This document shows positions 23,182 through 34,588 of a DNA stretch of 64,000 nucleotides, one piece after another. Each line of letters begins with the position of its first letter. The first letter of the stretch is position 1. The stretch is from Phanerodontia chrysosporium (Eukaryota > Basidiomycota > Agaricomycetes > Polyporales > Phanerochaetaceae): contig MJGA01000016.1 of assembly GCA_001910725.1 (NCBI GenBank), forward strand, positions 496,001 to 560,000, written 5' to 3'. A model generated the notes under the pieces. The model did not search any database and had not been told where the DNA came from. It worked only from the letters and a program-made list of their open reading frames with translations. Made by a program: the position numbers and the translations under genes.

Positions 23182-24618
23182 CTACGAACAAGCAGGAATG
23201 AGGACAATGATGAGGTCTTCGTCGAGCAAGAGACCAACCTGTTCATCCTCGGACGCGGTGCGCTCCCCAAGAGCCTCCATACGGACCAGTTCACCCTCCA
23301 CAACCTGTCCGGTAGACGTTGTCCCAAACGTGCTGGACCTTGAGACTCGGAAAGCGATGGAAGGCAGATCCGGTAGGAGATCATCCGGTTGTGTAATGCG
23401 ACGACGAACGACAGCTCGCTGGTTCTGCACAAAGAGCACCGAAATCGAGTACACTTTCGAGAGCAGCACGGAAATGCCGCGATGAAGTGAGGCTCTAGAG
23501 AAAACTAGGAACAACACAAGGTCGGCCGTGGCAGCCAACGCTTGATTCTTTTCAGCAACCGAGCATGCCCTTGTAGAGGCAATTTAATACCTGTGATGGC
23601 ACCTGTGCCTACCGTCCACATTATGAGCCGTGATATCATAGCATGAGTAGCGTGGATCTTGGTGTCGCGCGTGACGAGCTGGAATAAAAGTACTTTAGTT
23701 GCTGCAGGTTGTTTCCGGGGCTGACGCGACTGACAAGGAAGGTCATCGTAGCCGCCAATATAACGTCGCACAAGGCGCTACCGATTAGCCAGATCTAATC
23801 ACAGACGTTGGTGTCAGCAACTGGTAGAGCCACAGTGATGCGTACTTACAACGCTGGTCACGGCGGTCTTCGAGGCCAGCAGACGAAAGTCGTTGACGAG
23901 ATAAAATCGGGCGCCTTCCGCTATACCGCAGGCCATCTGCAACAGGGCAAGCTTCCTTGGAGGTTAGTATGAAGGTGATGAACAATCAAGAGTCTCCCAC
24001 GAACCAAGACGGCGCAAATCGCCAGCGCCTTGGAGCAGCTGAAGTTGACCAGCCTGTACGTGAAGAACAGCTGTGATATGCAGCTTACTAGAGCGGAGAT
24101 GCAGGTAGTGTTAGTACGACAAAGTCATGGAGGCGGGAAATCCTGACCGATGCCAGTAATCACAGGGCAAGCCAACCACTGGAGAAGCACGTCGTTCAGC
24201 CGCTCCAGGTCGCCAAATCCGGTCGCGAGGTATCGATACGCGTCGTAAATTACCAGCGTAGTTTGCAAGGTCTCGAGGGCAAAGACAACGCAGATAATGA
24301 CCTTGACACACTGCCGATCGGATGGGAAAGACACCAAACTCCAAACTATAATCGCGGCATGTTCAACTTTGGCAGGGAATGGCTGCTCCTAGGATACTCA
24401 CCCACTTGCGCGGCGAGCACACCGTACAGGGCCAAATTGAACAGTGTGCCGAGCAGCTGATGAGCAGACATTAGCCTGTGCGCCGGAGTTGGGTTGACGG
24501 CGACGTACCTGCGGCGCCACCCTGGGTAAAGCGAACGACTGTCAGTAGCTATAATGCTCATCGAGAGGTGGGCGTACAGCGTCGCAATATCTGCGGATAG
24601 ACTAGTAGTACAGCTCAT
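23182..24618 (-). CDS. DUF6534-family multi-pass membrane protein
   Basis: Spliced minus-strand reading gives the order typical of this mushroom-expanded family. Helix 1 is LLGTLFNLALYGVLAAQ, followed by FPSDRQCVKVIICVVFALET, YDAYRYLATGFGDLERLND and LLQWLACPVITGI. Then come SQLFFTYRLVNFSCSKALAI, FYLVNDFRLLASKTAVTSV, IWLIGSALCDVILAATMTFL, ISRLIMWTVGTGAITALAAT and DLVLFLVFSRASLHRGISVLLSKVYSISVLF. It ends with a hydrophilic tail of about 75 residues. Introns are near 24390, 24160, 23995, 23850 and 23595. Seven hydrophobic segments are expected. The family's function is unknown. The first exon is uncertain: no start codon joins cleanly in phase to helix 1, so 24618 is only the outermost ATG. Confidence 0.75.
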
Positions 24619-27600
24619 GTTTTAAAGGAGTGGGTAGAGTAACTGGAGGGAAGGGGTGAAGATGAGGTAGTCGGAAAGGTAGAGGGCGTACCGATTCGAA
24701 CATGGACTCCCATCCGGGGAGAGGTCTAGTAATGACCCAGGCGTGGTAGTGAGCCTCGGGGTACCGGTGCCTGCACGCAAACTCTGAACTCCGACACCTA
24801 GAACTGTGCAGTGGTTGTGCGCGCGGAGATGGCACTCAAAAGAGGGCTGGACGGGCACCCTAATCAAGGTAGCGCAGTTCGCACGGCCGGAGGCGTGACC
24901 ATAGGAGACCGAGCGGGCGACAAGTCGTCCTCCGCCTAGGAGACCAGGCCGTGGACAACACATACCTATACGGTCGTAGGGCTTGGGGTACTTGTTCTCG
25001 TCTCGGTCTCTGCGCTGGATCAGATTCCTGGCGCCGGCTTCAGGGCCCGACGTGATCGAGTTTCAGGAGCCGCCGCGAACTGGTCTCGGACCCGCCAGAC
25101 ACTCCCTGCACGGTATCCGCTCCCTCCTCAAGGCTCTTGTGCACGGCATACGGTGGTTCTTCCACAAACACTAAGAACACCGCGGGCAGGCGATGTATCG
25201 AACGGGGAAGGCACTGTGGCGTTCGTGGTCCAAGAGCAGATGTGAGAGTTCGTGATGGGAGACCTTGCCTTGTCCCCAGTGAGCGTCCGGAACGATTGGC
25301 CCATACGGCTGATAATCGATGGAGTTGCTTGCAAAGGCAGGTCGGGCACGGAGCGCTTCTGCTGGGAGTTGGTACCAAGCCAATCGTGAGCGCTGGAGTT
25401 TTAAATTGGCATGGGCCTCGGCGGCTCGTCGGCTTTCCAGCGAACGTCTCGCCGCCATGAGCTGCATTGTTGTTATGCCTGTTGCAACCGGCCAGAGGTC
25501 AGCTATTCCTTCCATGATACTGTAGAACTTGTCGCCACACGACCTTGAAAGGCGCAGAAATATTGGACAGCATAGCAGGCACTGGTGGCGGCACTTGCGG
25601 AGTTGGAGTTGCTGCCTCGATGACCCTGTAATTTCGCGCGCGAGTCGCACGGCAGACCTGCTTCCCATCAGACAAACACACGTAGATATGCTGATCCTTA
25701 CTCACCGCTGGAGACGAGAAGCCACCGGCTAATAATCATCTACCCCCGTGAGGGATCCACGAGGCTTGCCGTGAAGCTTACCTTGTACTCCGCGCGGAAA
25801 AGCGGGGAATTAGAATCCATACTCCAGCTACACGCGCTGCATGGAAGCTTGTAAAATTCGAGTATTGACCCTAGAATGTTTAGGTAGTCACTTCTCCCGC
25901 TCGAAGAGATGAAGGGAACGGAAGTCTTGAACGGCAGGATGATCACATTGTAGAGACGACTGAGAGCACCCGTAGATCAGCTAGATGGCGGTCGCCTGGG
26001 AACAAAATAATAAAACACCTGTCGCTAGATAAATCCACGAGGGCCCGAGAGGTTTCACCTGTCAGGTGCTAGGCGCATCGGCTCAGCGTCACCGTACCAC
26101 ATATCCAGGCGATAGCAGAGATACAGGGCAATGGAATATCTGCAACGGCACAAGAGTGTTGGGTATACCTCCGACAGCATAAACTCTAAAATCTACACGT
26201 GCAGAAGCGTGGTGGGTCGGAAGTGAAGGGAGGCCAAGTATGAACCCAGACCGGAGGATACAGTACGGGCTGCGCGGTCACTGTTATTGACTCAACCGAA
26301 GACGATCACCAGGATGCCGTGATTCATCGCAGGATTTGTTGAAACAGCTGCGAGGCGTATAGACATAACCTCGCAGATCTTGCCCGAAGCTTGCAGCGTG
26401 GAAGATGCCTCGTGAAGAGGACTCTGGCATAGGGGTTTATCGGAAGTTGAGCGAAGGAATCGTACACCCGAAGGAAGCCGTGAACTCTCTGACCATACGG
26501 ATAAAGCGCCTCCAGGTCCGAATGGCCGTAAGACCGTATAGATGACGACCCCTTCATATGACGAGGTCGAGGCAGCCAACAGACAACTGAAACGTCGTCA
26601 GGGTAGGAGACGCTGAGTGGTGGCGGTCCGTTGTCCGGCCGGCTCTGCCAGGTCTAGGGGTAGGGACCAGACTTGTTGACAGGGCGCGGGCAAGCAAGGG
26701 CAAGCACGGCCGAGGCTTGGACAAGGGCAGGCCGGCCGCCATTGCTCCCCAAGTCGCGAGCTTCGAGGCCGAGGAATGTAGCGCCAGGGTCCAGCTGTCA
26801 ACATCTCGTAACCCTGTCGTAGGCCAGGAGTAAGATGTACGGACTGTTCCAGAGCGGTGCCGCGATTGAGTAGCGCAGGTGAGGAGCGGGTAGAACGCGG
26901 CGTTGACCTTGAAACGTCCAAGGGACCTCATACTCCAATAGGAGCATACCGACCGACTCGTGGACCGGAGATGAGGCTCGGCGTGCAAATGTGCGGATAG
27001 GCGCGGCTGCGTAGGACGCGACATTGCTTCAGGAGCAACTCATCCCGACGCCATGCGAACTCGAACGCCCGACGCCGTTTGTGCGCTGTAGGTGGTGGTA
27101 TGCACGCATAGCTTTGGTCAGACCTTCGCGTATCGCGCGGGTCGATAGAGTTCAGGTCAGCAGATAGGATTGAACTCTGGTCTGCTGAGAAAGGCTATCA
27201 GACAAAAGAGAGGACTCGTGGATCGGTACGGAAAACGGACGCTTGGCTGGGAAGGAGACGAGTACTAGTGATCCCACTCCCGGACGCTCATTGATGCACG
27301 CTCGGTCACCGAGAATGGAGAGCGAGACTTGTAGCAGACGTGAGTGCGGGTTATCTAGGCCGCCTCCGAAAGCACATCGCGATTGACTTAAACTTGAGCG
27401 AGGCTGATGATGGACATTCTGACAGTTGAAGAATGAAAATGCTCACGTTGCAGCGGCGATTGACGACTTTTCGGGAGACCTTAGAAACACGCCCGACCAT
27501 CAAAATTACGGATAACCAGTTTCAAGACCATGACGAGGATGACGAGGATGTGGATGGCGACATGGCGGGAAGCAACAGGCAAGTTAAATGAAAGGCGCAT

Positions 27601-28182
27601 GCCATTGGGCCGCCTCTGGCGTCTAACTGCTCTCCCCATCGCTGGAGAGGCAGTGTTTGGCTTTGCGACTTGTCTTAACCCACGCACATATCTCTGCTGC
27701 CACAAGCATGCTGATATCTCCGGTTCTGAATTTCCTACAGCTTGGAAACCGGAAGGATTTGCATAGGCTCCTGTCGTTGCTCTGCAGTCATATCCCGCAG
27801 GCCTCAGCTCTTACAGGGCCCACGCTAACTGCCACGATGCCTGCACACTGGTCCCACACATGTCTGTCCACGCGGATCTGTTTGAAGGCATTTGTTGCCG
27901 TCGATCATTCTCTATATTTCCGCCAACATCGGGTCCTCCTGGCGACCCACAGGTGCCATCACTCGTGCTCAGGCCAAGTTGACTGCTTGCCACCTGCATG
28001 AGCCGCACCGACACAGGTACCTGCTAGCCCTCGATCCGGTTCGACGTGAGATCTCGGCTTTCGATCCCTGGCACACCGGTTAGGCGGTAGACTCAGGGTC
28101 CGCTGAGGTGCGCGTCTGCAGGGGCTACCTGGGAAAGCTGCCAGCATCAAGAAGTCCCGAAGTCGTCGCTGGAGCCCGCGGG
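24619..28182. other. Gene-poor 3.5-kb stretch, possibly decayed sequence
   Basis: Many short frames on both strands (25040-25946, 26292-27024 and 27481-28150) but none has a recognisable domain, consistent splice sites or a conserved-looking block. No terminal repeats, reverse-transcriptase or transposase motifs are seen. Minus-strand fragments such as DLWPVATGITTMQLMAARRSL at about 25480 hint at a relic of a coding gene, perhaps a membrane protein, but I cannot support a model. Confidence 0.45.
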
Positions 28183-28190
28183 TCTATAAA
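28183..28190 (+). promoter_or_regulatory. TATA box of the F-box gene
   Basis: TCTATAAAG lies about 45 bp upstream of the ATG at 28233 on the same strand. Confidence 0.5.
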
Positions 28191-28232
28191 GACTAAGCTT
28201 TGCTGGGACAGACCTACACCGCGCTCCTCCTC

Positions 28233-29686
28233 ATGTTTACAGTAGACATGCAACCCACCCATCTCTCCACTTGGAACAAGCTCCCTGCAGAGATGAAATA
28301 CGCCATCGCGGAACACCTCGATCATCGCGACGTTCGCAAGTTCTCAAGACTTAGTCGCGAGGCGTATGCCTTGTCTGTTCCTTCATTATACAAAGTAAGT
28401 AAGGCTAGCATGACTCTACGGACAAGGCTGGCTAACCTCCTTTACCAGAACGTGTACTTGCGTGGATTCAGGTCCCTGCGGTCGTTCTTGGATTCAGTGC
28501 CAGATGTGCATTGCAGCCATGTCCGCATGCTGAACGTGGATTTCTCGATGGACAGCCTATACTCTCCACTCCGTGCAACTGCAGCTCTCGAAGACTTGCT
28601 CGATCGATGCCCCCGGCTCGAGGAGCTCGTCCTCAGCATTCCAGGATCGTTGACACCCAAAATAATCCCTTGCTTCGGCCGTCTGCACGCTCTCCGGAAG
28701 CTGTGCATCAGTAATTGCGGTCGAGATGAGAACACGCCACTGTACGTCTGGCAGCCTGAGATCCTGACGCAACCGCTGATCCTCCTTATAGGAGCGAGCG
28801 CCTCGTCGTCTCAATCGCAGCGACCATCCCTCATCTGACCCATCTCGAGCTCGACCACATCTGCCGCTCTGCCATGCACGCTCCTGAACTCGTCGGAGCG
28901 TACCCGTTCGTTCCGGTGCTCATGGGCGACGACGCGGTGCCGCCACACCCGCTCCTGGGGGACAGCCTTGCGCTGCCCTCGCTTCTGCGCATCCCGTCCC
29001 TGCGCGTCCTGCGCCTCCGAAACACGCATCTCGGCGACGCGCGCTGGGGCACCACGCCCGTGCGGTGCCGGCTCGCCGTGCTCGAGCTCGGGAGCTGCTG
29101 CTACGAGTCGCCCGACTTCAACCGCGCGTGCGCCGAGCGCATCCTCGACGCCGCCGGGCATGCGCTCGTCGAGCTGCACCTCGGCTGCGCGCTCGCGTAC
29201 GACCCCGCGCGCATGCGCCACCTCCGGCATCTCCGCCGCGTGCACATCGCGCCGGTGCTCCCCGTCGAGCAGCTCGCCGCCTCGCTCGCAGCGCTGGCGC
29301 GCAGCCCCATCGCGACGCTCGCGCTCGCGCGCCACGAAGACGACCTCCTCGAGGAGTACGTCGCGCTCGACGAGTTTGCGCGCCTCTGCGAGGAGCACCA
29401 GCACGAGCGGTTCTATGCCGAGCTTCGGAACGTGTCCCTGCGGACTGTCACGGACGTCTGCGAGCCGTGCCCGCCGTTGTCGTCCAAATTCATCTTTGAA
29501 GTCAGGCAAGCTTCGCCTGGCGCCGTCGACGCGGTACACCACCTGCAACGTTGTCTTGAGCAGACACCCGATGTGGACATCGAGGAAGAGCTCCGCAATG
29601 CTCGTTCGTCGTGCGCCCTTACGCTTCCGCGCGATGTGGACAAGCTCGGAGAGGATTACGAGAAGCTGGGCTGGATAGGATTTTGA
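28233..29686 (+). CDS. F-box protein with leucine-rich C-terminal part
   Basis: Predicted substrate receptor of an SCF ubiquitin ligase. The F-box is at the N-terminus: LSTWNKLPAEMKYAIAEHLDHRDVRKFSRLSREAY. Introns of about 55 and 50 nt (about 28395-28448 and 28742-28791) interrupt it. Downstream, leucine-rich-like units occur (LEELVLSIPG, LRKLCISNCG, LTHLELDHIC, LRVLRLRNTHLGDARW, LAVLELGSCCYES and LVELHLGCAL). The last 100 residues are charged (ALDEFARLCEEHQHERFYAEL). Either ATG at 28233 or at 28248 could be the start; the frame is open further 5' but the TATA box at 28183 argues against the ATG at 28200. Agaricomycetes carry hundreds of such fast-evolving F-box genes; the target is unknown. 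GC content at third positions is very high in the last exon. Confidence 0.85.
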
Positions 29687-29938
29687 GGGGCCGTATCGAG
29701 AGCATCCTAACTTAAACTTAACGTATCCCGTGCAGTCAGGACGGCGGGCTCGCGTCTGTGCCAGGGCGCGTATATCGGGTGTATTATAGAGTAGGGTTAA
29801 GCGGGCTGTAACTTAAAAGCTAGACAAAATTGTACAACGCAGAGAATTCCGCAAAGATACATTTCATGGCTGATCTTGAGAAGTGACGACGACGAAAAAA
29901 GCGCAGTCTGCAAGGGATGTCGAGGATGCGGTTTGTAA

Positions 29939-30516
29939 TCAAGGCGACCAATGGCTATCGGTCGACATCGGCAGGTACGGTGCGATGGGCGAGATTGGCG
30001 TCATGGGTGTAGCTGGGAACGTCGGCGAAAGCGGGGAAGTCGGCGTGGAGGGATTGATGACAAACGCTTGCTGCTTCCTAACTGCGACGATGGGGTGGTT
30101 CCGCCCGTTTCGCACCCGCCCCGCGATCCAGCGCCTGAACGCGTCCTCTGACAAGATTCGCCGCCCCGAATGCTCCCCGTCGGTGAAGACGACCGCAAAG
30201 CCGACCTTGAGCTCGACCTTGGTGCGGAACTGGCGCAGCGAGAATGTCTCTGGAACGCGGAACCGCCAGATATCGTTTGTAGCGGGAACGGAGACCTTAA
30301 TGACAATCATGCCGTCGACAGGGTCCCAGCGGTGTGGGTCCGCCACCTGGGACGGCGGTGCGGAACGTTTCCGAGGTTCGGCATCTGAGGCGGTCTGGGG
30401 TAGTTTTCCTTGCCTTTGGCGAGCGGGCGATCGAATTGAGTGCTGCGTATGCGGCGGATGCCGTTCTTGAACTGATTTGTAGCGTCGGTAAGGATGGTGC
30501 GGGACTTGGGCGACAT
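29939..30516 (-). CDS. Small PB1-like domain protein
   Basis: Start at 30516 (MSPKSRTILTDATNQFKNGI) just behind a TATA-like stretch. The central domain reads MIVIKVSVPATNDIWRFRVP, a beta-strand pair with the conserved basic residue of type-II PB1 domains. It continues with LRQFRTKVELKVGFAVVFTD, GRRILSEDAFRRWIAGRV and NHPIVAVRK, matching the ubiquitin-like beta-beta-alpha-beta-beta order of PB1. A Pro/Thr-rich tail (TPTSPLSPTFPATPMTPISP) follows. PB1 domains pair with others in fungal polarity and NADPH-oxidase complexes such as Cdc24 or NoxR; a role there is inference only. The N-terminal frame (to about 30390) and the domain frame differ by one base with no plausible intron between, so either a base is missing near AAAACTACCCC (about 30400-30410) or the start lies elsewhere. 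Confidence 0.55.
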
Positions 30517-30530
30517 TGACGGCGGTGCGG

Positions 30531-30540
30531 TAATATATAG
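30531..30540 (-). promoter_or_regulatory. TATA-like element of the PB1 gene
   Basis: The minus strand reads CTATATATTA about 15-25 bp upstream of the ATG at 30516. It is AT-rich in otherwise GC-rich surroundings. Closer to the ATG than usual, so it may instead mark the transcription start zone. Confidence 0.35.
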
Positions 30541-32041
30541 ATAGCGAGAAGGAATAGCACGAGAGCGACGGATCTTGAAAGCGAGGGACCAAGGTCGGGA
30601 GAAAGCCATGCGCAAACAACGAGGGGAAAGTCACAGTGTAGGCTGACAGAGGCTGACGGTCGGCGTACATGACGCTGACAAAAGGGAGAGGTAACAACGT
30701 TCGCAACTCGACTGAAGCGCACGTGTAATACTGTATCCTTCAGCTGACTTCTGGCAGCGTACGCCAGACGGGATCTTCAGTGCCGTTTTGCGGTACCATG
30801 GGAAACGATCCTACAAAGGGAGCTCGTCTTCGCAAACCCGCGCCGGTAACGAAAAGAGGACGTCATCTTCAGGATTGCAGTACACCTATGAGAAGATACG
30901 GGTCGTTCAGTATCATTGCAGCAAGTCATGAGACGCAAGCAAACGACAATGTTCGTCACAGATATCAGCTTTCCGTTCTATGTCTCCGTACTCAGACGGT
31001 TCCTTCGCACACAGAGGTGACGAAGTATACCAGAGTGAGCACAAAAACGGTTCATTCATCGAGAATTGTATCTCTCCAATGATTCTTCCAATTGTCATCT
31101 CCGCAAATGCCTTGGTTACGATCTGGGATGAAGGCGACACTCACCAAGCCGAGATAAAGAGCCATAACTGAGACTGCTACTCCCTTCCCACCCAGCCTAA
31201 GCAAATTCGGCACGCCAATGTGCCATATGTCTTAGAGGACTGGATAGTATCCACAGCAACAGGAACTTGCAGAATGCCGCCGTCCGTCCGGGTCGAGGCG
31301 GGGACATTCATCGTCGGAAACTGCCTGCCTCAGGAAGTCGTTGAGTAGCCAAGAATAGCAACATCGGAAAAGCGCATCTGCATGTGCAAGAAAGAAAGCT
31401 CTAGGGAAGACGAGACGGTGAGCGTGGCGAGAGTGCAAGCGAGAAAAGAGGCGGCCTTCGAGCTCACGCCCTCCAGGCGCTTCCACGTAGCTGTAGGCGC
31501 CGTCCATGATATTCTCCGGAGTTGCACCGAGCGTGCAAGACCGACGCTGACCATTTCGTCCATCTCAGTTGACGACCCCCTCGCTCATATGGATATCATA
31601 GCGTGGAAAGCTCGTATCGAGTGGCAACCACATATTACTGTGTAATGCCTTGCCATTCCGCACACAAAGGCGTGGAGGGCTGGCCGTCGTAAAAAGACAG
31701 CGCAGACCCTGCGTAACCAGGCCGCGCTTTTGGTGAGTCTTGTGCTCCTGCCCAACATGCCCTCGTTCCAGAACCGCGACTGCCCCCTCCTGCAGAGGCC
31801 ACCGTGCCTGTTAGGGCAGCAGCATCAGCCCATCACAGCGACCGTCAGACGCGCCCTGTTAATGCGCCTGCAGTGTGAGCTCGTAGACGGGGTGATGAGC
31901 GCGGACGGACAAGGAGCGGGGCTGTGAACTCTCTCGCGCACACGCTAATAATGTCGCAGCTATCAGCGCGTGCGGCGAGAGCCCTCTCCCATCTGCTCCT
32001 CAGAGCTTCACGCAGGCCGTGAACGCTGCCGCAGCCCGGCG
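30541..32041. other. Intergenic region between divergent PB1 and receptor genes
   Basis: Scattered frames under 100 codons (for example 30780-31171 and 31232-31645) lack domains. The pattern fits two facing-away promoters and a long leader of the receptor gene. Nothing specific recognised. Confidence 0.5.
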
Positions 32042-33583
32042 ATGGATGCACCTCCCCAGAGTTTCTTTACGGCTGCGCCGTCGGGCGATGGCCACTTTGG
32101 AGGAGTATCAGTGAGTTGCGGCTCTCGTGAGACTACTAGTCCTGCGCTGAAATCTTGCAGAGCTTGGTGGTCGCCGGGTCGCTGTCTGGTCTATCGGTGT
32201 TGTGCATTTTTTTCGTAAGCCTTTCCGTTGCACTATGTTTCCTAGCTCTATTCTAATCCCATGCTGTGGATTACAGGCTATGGTATTCCGATTTCCTGCC
32301 TTCACCGCCGATGTCATGCCATACTTCGTCTCCCTCCTCGTCGCCAATCTGCTTCAGGCCATTGGGGCTGTGATAAACATCAGGTGGATCGTAGACCGTA
32401 CCGTAGAGCCAGGTACACTCTGTAGCTTTCAAGGCGGAGTCAAGCAGGCAGGAAATGTCGGCACCGCAGTCTGGTATGTTACTCGCTCTGATATGACACG
32501 AGAGTAAGGTTTACATGCCCTCGGTCAGGTCGTTCATCCTCTCGGTATATGTCTTCCGGATTTTGTTCTTGCGGACAACGTCGTCAACTGCCATCCGTTA
32601 CCTTGTACTCGGCTGGGGCTGGCTCGCAATCGTGTTCGTCGTTATGATAGGACCCCTTGCCATCCAGACCGATACCAAGGGTCCTTACTTTGGACCAACT
32701 GGCTACTGGCGAGTGACATCGTCTAAATTCACCGAAAGATTGCCTCACGCAAGAAAGCAGGTGCTGGATAACGCACGCATACCCTCAAGAACAGATGTAC
32801 CTCGAATACTTCTTCGTACGTACAAATGCTCTTCCATCCAAGGCATCCGAGCCCGTTGACCTCGAGATGCCTTCTAGGAGTTCTTGTCTTCTGGCTGTCC
32901 TTCGTGTTGTACATCTTCATCCTACTGCGCGTGCGCGGGAACCTGGTGCGCGGCAGGGACGGCTGGCACCTGCGCTTCGTGCCGCGGAGCGAGCGCTGGA
33001 TGCTCGCCATCAGCCGCGACTGGCTCGACTCGTCGATGATGCGCGTCGCAGCGCGCCTCGTATGGTACGCACCACCGTCCTCAAACTGCCCATGTCCATG
33101 ACAGTCTCCAACAGGCACCCTGTGTGCTACGGCATCCTCCTCGTCCCCGTCGCGATCTCGCGCTTCATCCAGTTCGGGGGCGCGCCGATCCCGTTCTGGG
33201 CGACGATGTTCACGGACACGCTCTTCAACCTCCAAGGTGCGCCCGCCCGCCCATCCACATGCACTTTGCAGAGGTGCGCTGACGCCGGCGCACCAGGGCT
33301 CGTGAACGTCGTGCTGCTGGTCACGACGCGGCGCCTTGTGCCCGAGGCCGCAGGCCTCCCGTCGTTCGCGGCGCCCCGCAAGCTCGTCGACATGGACTCG
33401 TCTGAAGCCGTAGGCATCACGCCGTTTGTGCTTGCGCCCAGAGAACCCGACGGCGAGCGCTCTGCGGTGGACGGGCGCGCGGCGAGGGTGCTGCAACACA
33501 CGCAGAGCGTCGCATCGACGGCCAGTGCGAGTAGCGTGGGAAGTGTTGATTCGTCGACGCCTCTCGCACCTCGGCAGGGGTGA
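32042..33583 (+). CDS. Seven-helix G-protein coupled receptor, Git3/cAMP-receptor-like
   Basis: Predicted plasma-membrane receptor coupling to a G-alpha. Exon 1 codes a short outside tail (MDAPPQSFFTAAPSGDGHFG). Helices follow: SLVVAGSLSGLSVLCIFF; DVMPYFVSLLVANLLQAIGA; a conserved Cys then AVWSFILSVYVFRILFL; LGWGWLAIVFVVMIGPLAI; EYFFVRVLVFWLSFVLYIF; PVCYGILLVPVAISRFI; and WATMFTDTLFNLQGLVNVV. The loop motif GYWCWITHAYPQEQMYLEY is typical of the Git3/cAR group, in which its Cys pairs with the Cys before helix 3. Introns include 32709-32760, which uses a GC donor, and 32821-32877. The Ser-rich cytosolic tail (QSVASTASASSVGSVDSSTP) suits phosphorylation. Ligand unknown; in yeasts relatives sense glucose. 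That it signals to the G-alpha at 20-22 kb cannot be shown from sequence. Confidence 0.85.
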
Positions 33584-34588
33584 TTGGGCCTGAGTATTGA
33601 TGCGGCCGTTACTGTGTAAGCATTTTGCATTATAACAGTGAGACTCGCACATTGCAATGACGAGATCACATTGATAGAGTGCCTGAATCTTGTGGATCTC
33701 CCACAGATATATGTAGCTCTATAACTCATCGAAACATATTGATATCGCCGGTCACCCTCGCCTAGAGCACAACGCGGTCGACTATGTGGATTATGATATG
33801 TGTACATGATCGTATGATATGGTATGGACCCTTCAAGCCATGTTACGTCTTCTATACATCGCTGCAATATTGCGCAATTCTCTGGCTTGTTTCTTTATAT
33901 CTATGAGCGGCGATTCTTGACGAGGGCTGGCTGCGCAGCCCATGTATAAGGAACACCTGGGAAATGGCTCAGAAAACGCAGAGGGGGCGACGAGCGTCAA
34001 AAGCGGACGCACGAAGGGTGGGAAGCACTGAGGAACCTGAGTAGATGGACATGCGGAGTGTGTGCCTGGCCGTGTTGTGCACCGAGCGCAGGCTCCGCGC
34101 GACGGATGATAGAACGAGGCGCATGACGAGTTTGGCGGGCATGTCGTGGATGGTCGGCATCGCGAGGGCCGTGTCTCGTGGGAGATGGAGGTGCAGGGGT
34201 GGTGTGTACCCTGCATCAGCTGGGCCTTCATATACGCGCACCCTGCCAGCGCGCAGTACGTGGGTCCCCGTGCAACCCTGCTAGTAACTTGGATCAGGGT
34301 CTTCAGAGAGCTTCCCTCGTTTGGCTGCTATGTGACAATCGTGCATCCCTGACATAGAACATGGAATTGTGTCGTCAATTACAAATAACAAGCATTGCCC
34401 ATATTCCAGATACATGCATTTCAGAACGCCCTGCGCCGCGCGCTGTACTCGCGTCCCGACTCCGGCGCTGGCTAGTGCCACAACGAGCGCGCCAATCAGC
34501 CATCGAGCGCGCAAACGGGCGTCCTGGGAGGCGCCTCCGTGCGCTTTCAGCCCGCCAACTCTCACCGTCGCTGCCACGGTCCCTCCTC
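33584..34588. other. Intergenic region and leader of the Rrg7 gene
   Basis: AT-rich at 33590-33830, fitting the receptor gene's 3' end. Minus-strand frames at 33833-34241 show no domain. From 34361 on the plus strand is open in the Rrg7 frame, and a second plus frame from 34414 (MHFRTPCAARCTRVPTPAL) looks like a mitochondrial presequence but is out of phase; either may hold the true start of the next gene. Confidence 0.45.

Noticed and set aside
24680..24720. tRNA-like B box (GTTCGAATC on the minus strand)
   Set aside because: No matching A box at the right distance and no cloverleaf with a 7-bp acceptor stem could be folded by eye. Likewise 28040-28075.
25100..27100. Possible retrotransposon relic
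   Set aside because: No reverse transcriptase, integrase or protease motif, and no terminal repeats or target-site duplications could be seen.
29883..30470. 195-codon plus-strand frame
   Set aside because: Antisense shadow of the PB1-like gene; no start context and no domain, whereas the minus strand gives a plausible PB1 fold.
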